A DNA stretch of 64,000 bases from Bog-473 sp963791995 (lineage in GTDB: Bacteria; Actinomycetota; Acidimicrobiia; Acidimicrobiales; RAAP-2). The translations under genes were made by a program, and so were the position numbers. Below the pieces are notes generated by a model that had not been told where the DNA came from, searched no databases, and saw nothing but the letters and a program-made list of their open reading frames with translations. Positions 45,445 through 54,969 of this stretch are shown one piece after another (positions within the stretch are counted from its first letter, which is position 1; the number at the start of each line of letters is the position of its first letter). The stretch lies in contig CAWBUQ010000019.1 in assembly GCA_963791995.1 (NCBI GenBank), positions 1 to 64,000 of the forward strand, read 5' to 3'.

Positions 45445-46473
45445 CTACTGCTTCTTCTCGGCGTGGCCGCCGAACTCGCTGCGCATGGCCGAGAGGATCT
45501 TGTCGCTGAACTCCCCCAGCCCGCGTGACTCGAAACGCTCGTAGAGCGACGCGGTGATGACCGAGGCCGGTACCCCTTCGTCGACCGCGGCGAGGACCGT
45601 CCAGCGGCCTTCACCCGAGTCGGACACCCGTCCGGCGAAGTCGTCGAGGTCGGGCGAGGTGGCGAAGGCGTCGGCAATGAGGTCGACCAGCCAGGACCCG
45701 ACGACCGAACCGCGGCGCCACACCTCGGCCACTTCGCCGACGTCGATGTCGTACTGGTAGGCCCAGGGGTCGCGCAGCGGCGTGGTCTCGGCGTCCTCCT
45801 CCTGCTTGCCCTTGCCCGCGTTGGCGTGCTTGATGATGGAGAGGCCCTCGGCGATGGATGCCATCATCCCGTACTCCACGCCGTTGTGAACCATCTTGAC
45901 GAAATGGCCGGCACCGTTAGGCCCGCAGTGCAGATACCCCTGTGGTGCCGTCCCGCCCTTCTTGCGGTTCGGCGTCGGCTCGGCGCTCCCCTCGCCCGGT
46001 GCGATCGTCTTGAAGATGGGATCGAGCCGCTGGACCACCGCGTCTTCCCCGCCGATCATCAGGCAGTAGCCACGGTCGAGTCCCCACACCCCGCCGCTCG
46101 TCCCGCAGTCGAGGTAGTGGATGCTCTTGGATTGGAGCTGCTTGGCCCGGGTGATGTCGTCGCGGTAGTACGAGTTTCCACCGTCGATCACCGCATCGTC
46201 GCCGTCGAGCAGGGGCACCAGCTGGTCGAGGGTCTGGTCGACGATGGCTGCGGGGAGCATCAGCCAGATCGCACGAGGCTTCTCGAGCGCCTGAACGAAT
46301 TCCTCGAGCGAGCCGGCACCGGTCGCGCCTTCCGACGCCAGGTCCTTGACCACGGCCGCGTTGACGTCATAGACGACGCAGCGGTGCCCGTCGCGCATGA
46401 GACGGCGCACGAGGTTGGCCCCCATGCGACCGAGTCCGATCATGCCGAGTTGCAGTGGCGTGTCCGTTGCCAT
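45445..46473 (-). CDS. gnd: 6-Phosphogluconate dehydrogenase, decarboxylating (short form)
   Basis: The product has 342 residues and is intact. The NAD(P) site is LQLGMIGLGRMGANLVRRLM. GGNSYYRDDITRAKQLQSKS and HYLDCGTSGGVWGLDRGYCL hold the substrate pocket (CGTSGG). GPNGAGHFVKMVHNGVEYGM carries the catalytic Lys. The length fits the short YqeC/GndA-like form of actinobacteria. Ten bases separate it from pgi. It yields ribulose 5-phosphate, CO2 and reduced pyridine nucleotide. Confidence 0.93.
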   Translation of the reverse strand: MATDTPLQLGMIGLGRMGANLVRRLMRDGHRCVVYDVNAAVVKDLASEGATGAGSLEEFVQALEKPRAIWLMLPAAIVDQTLDQLVPLLDGDDAVIDGGNSYYRDDITRAKQLQSKSIHYLDCGTSGGVWGLDRGYCLMIGGEDAVVQRLDPIFKTIAPGEGSAEPTPNRKKGGTAPQGYLHCGPNGAGHFVKMVHNGVEYGMMASIAEGLSIIKHANAGKGKQEEDAETTPLRDPWAYQYDIDVGEVAEVWRRGSVVGSWLVDLIADAFATSPDLDDFAGRVSDSGEGRWTVLAAVDEGVPASVITASLYERFESRGLGEFSDKILSAMRSEFGGHAEKKQ

Positions 46474-46482
46474 GGTGGCCTC

Positions 46483-48113
46483 CTAGCTCTTGAGTGTTCG
46501 ATAACGGCGAATCAGTGCATTGGTCGACGAGTCGTGGCCGAGAGCGGGTTCGGCTGCGCTCTCGAGCTCGGGGATGATGGCCTTCGCCAAGACCTTGCCC
46601 AATTCCACGCCCCACTGGTCGAACGAGTCGATGCCCCAGATGGTTCCCTGCGTGAAGACGCTGTGCTCGTAGAGGGCGACCAGCGTGCCCAGGACGTGCG
46701 GGGTGAGCACCTCGGCCAGCAGGACGTTGGTGGGGCGGTTCCCCTGCATGACGCGATGCGGCACCACGGCCTCGGGCGTCCCTTCTGCTCGGACCTCGGC
46801 CTCGGTCTTGCCGAAAGCCAGCGCCTGGGCCTGGGCGAAGACGTTCGAAGAGAGGATGTCATGGTGGTCGCGCAGCGGGTTGAGGCTCTTGCCGAAGCCG
46901 ATCAGGTCGACCGGGATCAGCTTCGTGCCCTGGTGGATGAGCTGGTAGAAGCTGTGCTGCCCGTTGGTGCCCGGCTCGCCCCAGTAGACCGAGCCCGTCT
47001 GGTAATCGACCAGCGTGCCGTCGAGGGTCACGTGCTTGCCGTTGGACTCCATGGTCAGCTGCTGGAGGTAGGCCGGGAACCGCTTGAGGTACTGGTCGTA
47101 GGGCATGACGCCGACGGTCTGCGCGCCGAAGAAGTCGGCGTACCAGACCGCGAGCAGGCCGAGGAGCACCGGCAGGTTCTGCTCGAGCGGTGCGGTGCGG
47201 AAATGCTCGTCCATCTCATGGAAACCGGCGAGCATTTGGCGGAATCGATCGGGACCGATCGCCACCATGGTGGACAGTCCGATGGCCGAGTCCATGGAGT
47301 AGCGGCCCCCCACCCAATCCCAGAAGCCGAACATGTTGGCGGTGTCGATGCCGAACTCGGCCACCTTCTCGGCATTGGTGGACACGGCAACGAAGTGCTT
47401 GGCGATCGCCGATTCGTCCCCCAACTCGGCCACCACCCAGTCCCGGGCCGAGGTGGCGTTGGTCAGGGTCTCGAGGGTCCCGAAGGTCTTGGACGACACG
47501 ATGAAGAGGGTCTCGTCCGCGGCAAGGTCCCGCGTCGCCTCCACGAAGTCCGTTGCGTCGACGTTGGAGACGAAACGGAACGTGAGGTCGCGCTGGCGCG
47601 TAGTGACGGAGGGCCTCGTACGCCATGACCGGGCCGAGGTCGGACCCGCCGATCCCGATGTTGACGACGTTGCGGATCGGCTTTCCGGTATGTCCCTTCC
47701 ACTCCCCGGCGCGCACACGGTCGGCGAACACGGTCATGCGGTCGAGCACGTCGTGGACCTCGGCCACGACGTCGACGCCGTCGACGACGAGCGAGGTCCC
47801 CTTGGGCATGCGCAGCGCCACGTGCAGCACCGAGCGGTTCTCCGACACGTTGATGCGGTCGCCGGCGAACATCATGTCGCGGCGCTGCTCGAGCTCGGAC
47901 TGGCGAGCCAGCTCGAAGAGCAACGACAGCGTCTCATCGGTGACGCGGTTCTTCGAGTAGTCGAGATAGAGCCCGGCCGCCTGCGACGGTCAGCCGCTCG
48001 CCGCGTGTCGGGTCGTCGGCGAAGAGGTCGCGCAGATGCCTGCCCTCGACCTCGGCGTAGTGCACGCCCAGCGCGGCGTACGCGGGTCGCTCCCGGAGGG
48101 GTGCCGTGGCCAC
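46483..48113 (-). CDS. pgi: Glucose-6-phosphate isomerase (frame broken twice)
   Basis: GTG 48113 has AGGAGA upstream and starts MATAPLRERPAYAALGVHYA. Extra bases near 47985 and 47605 shift the frame; corrected length is exactly 543 codons, normal for the family. Key blocks are FAGDRINVSENRSVLHVALR, VVNIGIGGSDLGPVMAYEAL, VSSKTFGTLETLTNATSARD, GFWDWVGGRYSMDSAIGLST, and GIDSFDQWGVELGKVLAKAI with its catalytic Lys. It links fructose 6-phosphate from tal/tkt back to glucose 6-phosphate for zwf, closing an oxidative cycle. Confidence 0.93.
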
Positions 48114-48163
48114 GTCTGTCTCCTCTCTTCCTGTGCGTGCGGTGTTCTGGTCCGGCGGCGCGT

Positions 48164-49240
48164 TCAGCCGGCCAGCGCGGTGGTCTTCTCGCCGATCCGA
48201 TTCAAAAGCTCGTGCCAGGCGTCCACGAAGGACGACGCCCCGTCGCGCTGCAGGGTGGCGGCGAGCTCCGCCGTGTCCACGCCGGACTGGGCGAAGCGGG
48301 CCAGCAGCGCGTCGGCGTCGCCACCGTCTTCAGGCATCGGGCCCCCGACCTCGCCGTGGTCGTAGAAGTCCTCGAGCGTGTCGTCGGGCATCGTGTTCAC
48401 GGTAAAGGGTGCCGCCAGCCCGTGGACGTAGAGCGTGTCGGAGGCGTCGGGGTCCTTGGTCTTGGTGCTGGCCCACAGGAGCCGTTGCATCCTGGCCCCC
48501 TCGTTCTCCAGTCGCTGCACCCGGTCCGAGCGCATCACCTCGCGGTAAGCACGGTACACGTCGAGCCCCACCGCCAGGCCGAGCTTGTCGACCAGATCGG
48601 CGGGGACCTTGGAGGCGACCGCCACGTCCCAGCGCGACATGAACACCGACGCCACCGAACCCACTGCTGGGTCGAGGCCGGCGGCCACCCGACGTTCGAC
48701 GCCGTCGAGGTACGCCCCGGCCGCCGCCCGGTAGTGGTCGGCGCTGAAGAGCAGCGTGACGTTGATCGGGATCCCGGCGGCGATCGCCTCGGTGATGGCG
48801 GGCAGGCCCTCGGGCGTGCCGGGGATCTTGATGAACAGATTGGGCCGACCGGCCTTGGCGTGCAGCGCCTTGGCTGCCTCCACCGTCTTGGCAGTGTCGT
48901 AGGCGAGCAGCGGCGAGACCTCGAGCGAAACCCACCCGTCGACCCCGCCGGTCCGCTGGTGGATGGGTGCGAAGAGGTCGGCGGCGCGCTGGAGGTCCTC
49001 CACGGCGAGCTCGAAGAAGAGATCCTCACCCTCCAGACCGCCCGACGCCTTCTCCGAGATGGCATCGTCGTAGTCGCCCGACCCGATCGCCTTGTCGAAG
49101 ATGGAGGGGTTCGATGTCAGGCCGGTGACGCTGTAGGAGTCGATGTACCGCTGAATCGTCCCCTTGTCGAGCATGCTGCGCGTGATGTTGTCGAGCCAGA
49201 GGCTCTGGCCCGCGTCGTGGAGTACCTCGGTCGCTCGCAT
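48164..49240 (-). CDS. tal: Transaldolase
   Basis: The product has 358 residues and is intact. ATG 49240 gives MRATEVLHDAGQSLWLDNIT. SYSVTGLTSNPSIFDKAIGS is the transaldolase signature 1. The Schiff-base Lys is in NLFIKIPGTPEGLPAITEAI, followed by GIPINVTLLFSADHYRAAAG. ASVFMSRWDVAVASKVPADL and LWASTKTKDPDASDTLYVHG follow. It transfers dihydroxyacetone between sugar phosphates. The gene lies between tkt (17 bases) and pgi (50 bases). Confidence 0.94.
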   Translation of the reverse strand: MRATEVLHDAGQSLWLDNITRSMLDKGTIQRYIDSYSVTGLTSNPSIFDKAIGSGDYDDAISEKASGGLEGEDLFFELAVEDLQRAADLFAPIHQRTGGVDGWVSLEVSPLLAYDTAKTVEAAKALHAKAGRPNLFIKIPGTPEGLPAITEAIAAGIPINVTLLFSADHYRAAAGAYLDGVERRVAAGLDPAVGSVASVFMSRWDVAVASKVPADLVDKLGLAVGLDVYRAYREVMRSDRVQRLENEGARMQRLLWASTKTKDPDASDTLYVHGLAAPFTVNTMPDDTLEDFYDHGEVGGPMPEDGGDADALLARFAQSGVDTAELAATLQRDGASSFVDAWHELLNRIGEKTTALAG

Positions 49241-49257
49241 GGTTGTCCTTCCCGGCC

Positions 49258-51351
49258 TTATCCCGTCGTGCCCGCGCTGCCGCCGACCGCGGCGAGGCAT
49301 TCGCGGGCGGCCGCGGCCACCCGGTCAGGAGTGAAGCCGAACTTGGTCAGCAGTTGCTTGAGAGGCGCCGAGGCGCCGAACGTGTGCATCCCGATCACGG
49401 TGCCGGCGTCGCCGACGTAACGGTCCCACCCGAGCGTCGAAGCCTGCTCGACCGCGACCCGGGCACGCACCGACGGCGGGAGCACCTCGTTCGCGGTACG
49501 CCTGTGGCTGGCGGTCGAACAGCTCCCAGCAGGGCATGCTCACGACGCGGGTGCCGATGCCTTCGGACTCGAGCTCGGCGCGGGCCTCGAGGGCGAGATG
49601 CACCTCGGACCCGGTGGCGAGGAGCATCACCTGAGGGGTCCCGCTGCTCGCCTCGGCCAGGACGTACGCCCCCTGGGCCACGCCCGACGCGGGCGCCAAG
49701 ACGCTCCGGTCCAGAGTGGGCAATGCCTGACGGGACAGGACGAGGGCGGCCGGCTCGCGGTGGAGCGGCGCCACGGCGCGCCATGTCTCGACGACCTCGT
49801 TGGCGTCCGCCGGCCTGAAGACCAAGAGGCCGGGAACGGCACGCAGCCCGATCAGCTGCTCGACCGGCTGGTGGGTCGGCCCGTCCTCACCCACTCCGAT
49901 GGAGTCGTGGGTGAAGATGTGGAGGACCGGGATCTCCATCAGGGCGGAGAGCCGGATGGCCCCCCGCGCATAGTCCGAGAAGATCAAGAAGCCGGACCAG
50001 TACGAGCGCAGCTTCGTGAGCGACATGCCGTTGGCGACGGCGGCCGAAGCGTGCTCTCTGATGCCGAAGTGGAAATTGCGCCCGGCCCGCGAGTCGGGCT
50101 GGAAATCGCCCGCGGCGTCGAAGGTCAGCCGGGTCTTCGTCGACGGCGAGAGGTCGGCCGAGCCGCCGAGCAGCCACGGCACGACCTCGGCCAGCGCGTT
50201 GAGCACCTGGCCCGACGAGTCCCGGCTGGCGAGGCCCGCCTCATCGGCTGGGAACGCGGGCAGCGCCGCCTCCCAGCCCTCGGGGAGGTCGCGACGCTGC
50301 ATGCGCGCCACCTCGTCGGCCAGTTCGGGGTACTCGGCGCCGTAGCGCCCCAGAACCTCGAGCCATTCGCTGCGAGCCGCTTCGCCGTGGGACCCGACGC
50401 CAGCGGCGAAGGTCTCGTAGACGCCGTCGGGCACGAAGAAGTCCTCGTCCTCGGGCATGCCCAAGAAGCGCTTCGTGCTCCGGACGCCTTCGATGCCGAA
50501 CGGCTCGCCGTGGGCTTTGGGAGAGTCCTCGACGGGTGAGCCGTACCCGATGTGGCTGTGCACGAGGATCAGGGTCGGCCGCTCGTGCTCGGCCCTGAAG
50601 GTGTGGAACGCCCGTCGCCACCGCTCCGAGGTCGTTGGCGTCGGCAACCGTCGTCACGTTCCAGCCGTAGGCGATGAAGCGGGCCGCCACGTCCTCGGTG
50701 AAGGCGATGTCGGTGTGACCCTCGATGGTCACCCGGTTGGAGTCGTAGATCCAGCACAGCTTGGAGCAGGGCGAGATGCCCGGCAAGTGAGGCCGCCTCC
50801 GAGGAGATGCCCTCCATCATGCAACCGTCTCCCGCCAGGGCGTAGACGTCGAAGTCGAAGAGGGTCATGTCGCCGCGGTTGTAACGCTGCGCCAGCCAGG
50901 CGCCGGCGATCGCCATGCCCACCGAGGTCGCCACGCCCTGGCCCAGCGGCCCGGTCGTGGCCTCGACCCCGCTCGTGAGGCGGTACTCGGGATGCCCCGG
51001 GCAGTGCGAGCCGAGCTGGCGGAAGGTCTCGAGGTCCTCGAGCGTGACGGCGGGCCGGTGGAGCACCTCGTAGTCGGGGTCGACCGCCTGCACCCGGCTC
51101 AGGAGCAGCAGCGACCACAACAGGGTCGAGGCGTGCCCCTCGGAGAGCACGAAGCGATCACGGTTGGGCCAGATCGGGTCGGCGGGGTCGAAGCGCAGGA
51201 ACTGCTGCCACAGGGTGTAGGCAACCGGCGCGATGCCCATGGGGGTCCCGGGGTGTCCCGAGTTGGCCTTTTGCACTGCATCCATGCAGAGGCCCCGGAT
51301 GGTGTTGATGGCGAGGGTGTCCGGGTCCTGCATGGCGATGGGGGTACCCAT
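49258..51351 (-). CDS. tkt: Transketolase (frame broken three times)
   Basis: ATG 51351 has GGAGG seven bases upstream. N-terminal blocks are MDAVQKANSGHPGTPMGIAP, FVLSEGHASTLLWSLLLLS and TTGPLGQGVATSVGMAIAGA; the TPP motif is in VYALAGDGCMMEGISSEAAS. Extra bases near 50775, 50635 and 49490 shift the frame. The remainder shows VHSHIGYGSPVEDSPKAHGE, HFGIREHASAAVANGMSLTK and FTHDSIGVGEDGPTHQPVEQ. Corrected length is 697 codons. It moves two-carbon units in the pentose phosphate pathway. It heads a five-gene minus-strand operon (tkt-tal-pgi-gnd-pgl). Confidence 0.93.
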
Positions 51352-51654
51352 GGCGGACCTCCAAGTTGGGGGGATCCTGCGTGTCAGGTTCGGAGGGATC
51401 CTGCTTGCTCGACAGACGGAGCATACGCACCGCCCGCGCACGAAAGAGCCACTTGACGGCGGGCCCGCAGTTTGCGCAACCTTTGGGCCGACACACCTTC
51501 GGTTGCTCGCCCAGGGACGCGCCGCCGGAGCCTGACAAGTGGAGTGCGTGGAGGCGAGACCGAGGGGGCAGCCGGGGCCCGAGCCCGACCGTCGGCCACC
51601 TTGTAGGGCGCCAACCGCTGCTGCCACGGAGGCGACGACAAGGGAGGTAGAGCG
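51352..51654. promoter_or_regulatory. Divergent promoter region of tkt operon and cytosine permease
   Basis: About 300 bases with no gene. A direct repeat GGGATCCTGC occurs at 51371-51380 and 51395-51404, 24 bases apart, close to the tkt ribosome site. TTGACG is seen at about 51452 on the plus strand but without a convincing -10. Both promoters should lie here. Confidence 0.4.
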
Positions 51655-53143
51655 GTGGCGATCGCTGAGGATCTCGCGGTCATTCACGAGCCGACGGTGG
51701 AGGACCCCTTCACCGTCGAGCAACACGGGATCGACTACATCCCGATCAGCGAACGCTGGGCGACGCCCAAGGACATCTTCGGCATGTGGGCCGGCGCCAG
51801 CGTCCAGGTCGAATATTTCCTCTACGGCGCCATCTTGATGACCTTCGGGTTCACCTTCGCCCAGGCGCTCTCCCTGATCATCATCGGCAACCTGTCCTTC
51901 TTGTTGCTCGGCCTGTGCTCCCTGCAGGGACCCGACGCCGGGACGATCCGTCTTCGCCATCAACCGGGCCGCCTTCGGGCCCAACGGATCGCGCCCGATC
52001 TCCTTCTTCAACTGGATCACCCAGATCGGCTTCGAGGTCGAGGGGCTCATCCTCATCGTCGGTGCGGGCCTCGTCCTCATGATCAAGGGCGGTTTCAACC
52101 CGGGCGACCCGGCCAAGGTCATCCTGGTGATCCTGGCCGTGCTCATTCAGGGCATCCTCCCCTTCCTCGGACACGCCGCCATCGTCAAGACGCTGCGGCT
52201 GCTGATCCTGCCGTTCGTCGTCCTCTTCGCCGTCATGCTCGGCGTTCGCGGTGCCGCACGCGCACCTCAACGCGGTGGCCCACGGCGCCGGCTGGCAGCT
52301 GTACATGGCCGGCCTCGCCTTCACCATCGCGCTCGAGCGGCCTCGGCTGGACCGAATGCGGCAATGACTACACCCGGTACTGCCGTCCCGAGACCTCCAA
52401 GAAGGGCCTCGTCGGCTGGATCTTCCTCGGCACTGCGGTGCCCGAGATCCTCATCATGACGCTGGGCGCAGTCGTGGGGACCTTCATCGCCGACATCGGG
52501 ACGGGCTCGGGTGGATTGCTCCCCTTCGCCCACCAGGGCTTCATCCCTGCCTGGTTCGTCGTGGTGTTCCTGGTGTTCGCCGTCGTCCAGCTCTTCGCCA
52601 TCAACAGCCTCGACCTGTACTCCTCGGGCGTCACCCTCCAGGCCATCGGCGTCCCGGTGAAGCGTTACCAGGCTGTGCTGGTCGACTGCGTCATCGCCTT
52701 CATCGTCACCATGTACGCCATCTTCAGCTCCTCGTTCACCACCTACCTCGAGGACTTCGTCGACGTCGTCATCGTCTGGATCGCGCCGTGGGTCGCCATC
52801 TTCCTGGTCGACTGGGCACTGCGCGGGTTCCGTTACGTGCCGAGCGAGCTGCAGGACGTCGGGCCGACGTCGCTGTACTGGAACTCAGGTGGGATGTTCT
52901 GGCCGGCGATCTTCGCGCAGCTGCTGGGAATGTTCGCGGCCATCTCGGCGCCTGTCGGCGACCTTCCATCTGCCTCAGTGGCTCAATGAGATCACGTACC
53001 ACAACCAGGGTGCCGACTTCAGCGTGTTCTTGGGAATCGGAGTCGGCGGTGGCGTCTATTACCTGCTGGCGCACAGGGCGGTGGCCGACCAGAAGGTGAA
53101 GCAGCTCGAACTGCTGCGCGAGGAGGGGTTGATCACGGTCTAG
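51655..53143 (+). CDS. NCS1-family cytosine/purine permease (frame broken four times)
   Basis: The cytoplasmic lead AEDLAVIHEPTVEDPFTVEQ and HGIDYIPISERWATPKDIFG are followed by WAGASVQVEYFLYGAILMTF, the conserved first spans of NCS1 transporters. Further spans include FAINRAAFGPNGSRPISFFN, LILIVGAGLVLM, WTECGNDYTRYCRPETSKKG (the GNDYTRY block conserved in the family) and VQLFAINSLDLYSSGVTLQA. Extra bases near 51945, 52248, 52345 and 52965 break the frame; corrected length is 495 codons. It imports a nucleobase with a cation. The adjacent cytosine deaminase and uracil phosphoribosyltransferase make cytosine the best guess. Confidence 0.87.
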
Positions 53144-53174
53144 GTGGCTGAGCGTTTCGAGGCCCCTCGGAGCC

Positions 53175-53789
53175 TCAGTCCCAATCCTCGACGAGGCCTC
53201 CGGCGCCGTCGGGGTGGAACAAGGGCATGGCGCCAAGGCTGCGGACGAGCGCCGCGTCGTCGCCGAGGGCGCGCTGCCAGGCACCCCCTTCGGTCATGAG
53301 GGTGCCGACGACGACCGGCTCCGCCTCCATGCGTCGCACCAACCGCAATGCGGCCGCCAGCGATGCACCGGTGGAGACGACGTCGTCGACCACGGCAACG
53401 CGCCGACCCCGTACGGCCTCGACCCGGGCCGGGTCCATGCGGAGCCGTTGCGGCTTGTCGGTGGTGATGGAATGCACCGGCTCGGACCATCTCTCCCCGA
53501 GGTGGATCTTCGGCGTCTTGTGCAAGATCACGTAGTCGTCGAGCCCGAGAGCACGGCTGGCCTCGATGGCGAGGGGGATCCCCATGGTCGCCACCGACAC
53601 CACGATCTGGGGCTGGCTCGGGCGCATCAGGTCGGCCAGCTCACGCCCGGCGGTCTCCGCAAACGACACGCCCATGTCCACGCAGATCAGCAGCGCAATC
53701 GTCAGATCTTCGTTGAGCGCGACGAGCGGGAGCTCGACCTCCTGGCTCCCCACCGTGGTCGTGTAGCTACGATCGGCGGTCGTGGACAT
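53175..53789 (-). CDS. Phosphoribosyltransferase-family protein
   Basis: The product has 204 residues. The PRPP loop is RRVAVVDDVVSTGASLAAAL (two acidic residues then STGAS). IVVSVATMGIPLAIEASRAL and DYVILHKTPKIHLGERWSEP resemble adenine phosphoribosyltransferase-type enzymes. The start ATG 53789 has AGAGGAGAG upstream. Base specificity is unclear; a purine is likely. Its start lies inside the first codons of the divergent deaminase gene, so the two promoters must overlap. Confidence 0.82.
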   Translation of the reverse strand: MSTTADRSYTTTVGSQEVELPLVALNEDLTIALLICVDMGVSFAETAGRELADLMRPSQPQIVVSVATMGIPLAIEASRALGLDDYVILHKTPKIHLGERWSEPVHSITTDKPQRLRMDPARVEAVRGRRVAVVDDVVSTGASLAAALRLVRRMEAEPVVVGTLMTEGGAWQRALGDDAALVRSLGAMPLFHPDGAGGLVEDWD

Positions 53790-54276
53790 GGCTCTCTCCT
53801 CTGAGCATAGGTCGCCCGTCGCGGCACTCGACGAGGCGCTGGTGGCACGCATGCTCGGCGTCGCGGTCGACGAGGCACGCCACGGCCTCTCAGAAGGCGG
53901 CATACCCATCGGCGCCGCGCTCTTCTGCGAGGACGGGACGCTCCTCGGGCGCGGCCACAATCGCCGCGTCCAGGACGGCGACCCCTCCATGCACGCCGAG
54001 ACGGCCGCGTTCCGCGCGGCCGGACGGCGGCGGCACTACGCCGATTGCGTCATGGTCACCACGCTCTCGCCGTGCTGGTACTGCAGCGGACTGCTCCGCC
54101 AGTTCGGCATCGGCACCGTGGTCATCGGTGAGGCGCACAACTTCGAGGGCGGGCAGGCCTGGGTGGCTGAGCACGGGTGCCGGGTGCTGCTGCTCGACGA
54201 TCCCGAGTGCACCGCTCTGCTGGCCGACTTCATTGCCGCCAATCCCGAGCTCTGGCACGAGGACATCGGGCTCTAG
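53782..54276 (+). CDS. Cytosine deaminase of the fungal (Fcy1) type
   Basis: The product has up to 164 residues; GTG 53782 is the longest start, but ATG 53788, GTG 53841 or ATG 53850 would also keep the domain. Zinc ligands are His71 and Cys98/Cys101 in MHAETAAF and LSPCWYCSG, with Glu73 as proton shuttle. GGIPIGAALFCEDGTLLGRG and HNRRVQDGD, and the C-terminal FIAANPELWHEDIGL, resemble yeast cytosine deaminase closely, including the WxEDIG ending. It converts cytosine to uracil, which upp next door turns into UMP. Most bacteria use the unrelated CodA amidohydrolase instead. Confidence 0.88.
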   Translation: MDMALSSEHRSPVAALDEALVARMLGVAVDEARHGLSEGGIPIGAALFCEDGTLLGRGHNRRVQDGDPSMHAETAAFRAAGRRRHYADCVMVTTLSPCWYCSGLLRQFGIGTVVIGEAHNFEGGQAWVAEHGCRVLLLDDPECTALLADFIAANPELWHEDIGL

Positions 54277-54318
54277 CTGCCCCGGCGCCTCATCCAACGC
54301 GTGAGCAGGTCGATCAGA

Positions 54319-54969
54319 TCAGTCCGGCGGCCCGAACAGCCGGTCGCCGGCATCACCGAGTCCGGGCACGATGAATCCCGCCTCGTTCAGCCCGGCGTCG
54401 ACGGCGGCGCACCAGACGTGCACGTCTGGATGGGCGCCGCCGAAGGCAGCCAGCCCAGGTTCTGAGGCGATGATGCACAGCGCCACCACTTCTGCCGCTC
54501 CCCGCTCGGAGACGAGGTCGCACACCTGGCGGAGCGAACCACCCGTTGCCAACATCGGGTCGCAGACGATGACCCGACGCTGGCGCAGGTCGCGCGGCAG
54601 CCGGTTGAGGTAGACGTCGGAGCGCAGGGTGGCTTCGTCGCGACGCAATCCCACATGTGCCACCTCGGTCAGCGGCACGATCTCTTGGATCGCCTGGACC
54701 ATGCCCAGCCCAGCCCGCAAAATTGGCACCAGCAGTACGACCTCGTCGACCCGGCGCACCATTGCGCCGAGGGCGACCGGCGTGTCAACCGACATCGGCG
54801 CGGTACCCAGATCGCGCAGGGCCTCGTAGGCCAGAAGTCCCGAGACTTCGGAGACCAGCTGCCGGAAGGTGTCGCCATCGGTGTTGCGGTCGCGCAGCTG
54901 GGCCACCCGATGGGCCAGGACGGGATGTTCGACGATCGTGACCGAGGCCCTCACGTCAGGTAGACCCAT
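54319..54969 (-). CDS. upp: Uracil phosphoribosyltransferase
   Basis: The product has 216 residues. VRASVTIVEHPVLAHRVAQL, DTFRQLVSEVSGLLAYEALR, VPILRAGLGMVQAIQEIVPL and VIVCDPMLATGGSLRQVCDL (PRPP loop) identify UPRT. DAGLNEAGFIVPGLGDAGDR is the uracil-binding end. It forms UMP from uracil and PRPP. The ATG at 54969 lies 14 bases inside the end of the Rieske gene, so they are coupled. It converges on the cytosine deaminase gene. Confidence 0.94.
   Translation of the reverse strand: MGLPDVRASVTIVEHPVLAHRVAQLRDRNTDGDTFRQLVSEVSGLLAYEALRDLGTAPMSVDTPVALGAMVRRVDEVVLLVPILRAGLGMVQAIQEIVPLTEVAHVGLRRDEATLRSDVYLNRLPRDLRQRRVIVCDPMLATGGSLRQVCDLVSERGAAEVVALCIIASEPGLAAFGGAHPDVHVWCAAVDAGLNEAGFIVPGLGDAGDRLFGPPD

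Noticed and set aside
45826..47628. 600-residue plus-strand frame opposite gnd and pgi
   Set aside because: Composition is typical of the complement of GC-rich genes, while gnd and pgi on the other strand carry all family motifs.
51371..51404. Direct repeat GGGATCCTGC as operator or recombination site
   Set aside because: Only two short copies containing a common restriction-like hexamer, no symmetry of operator size; noted in the promoter entry only.
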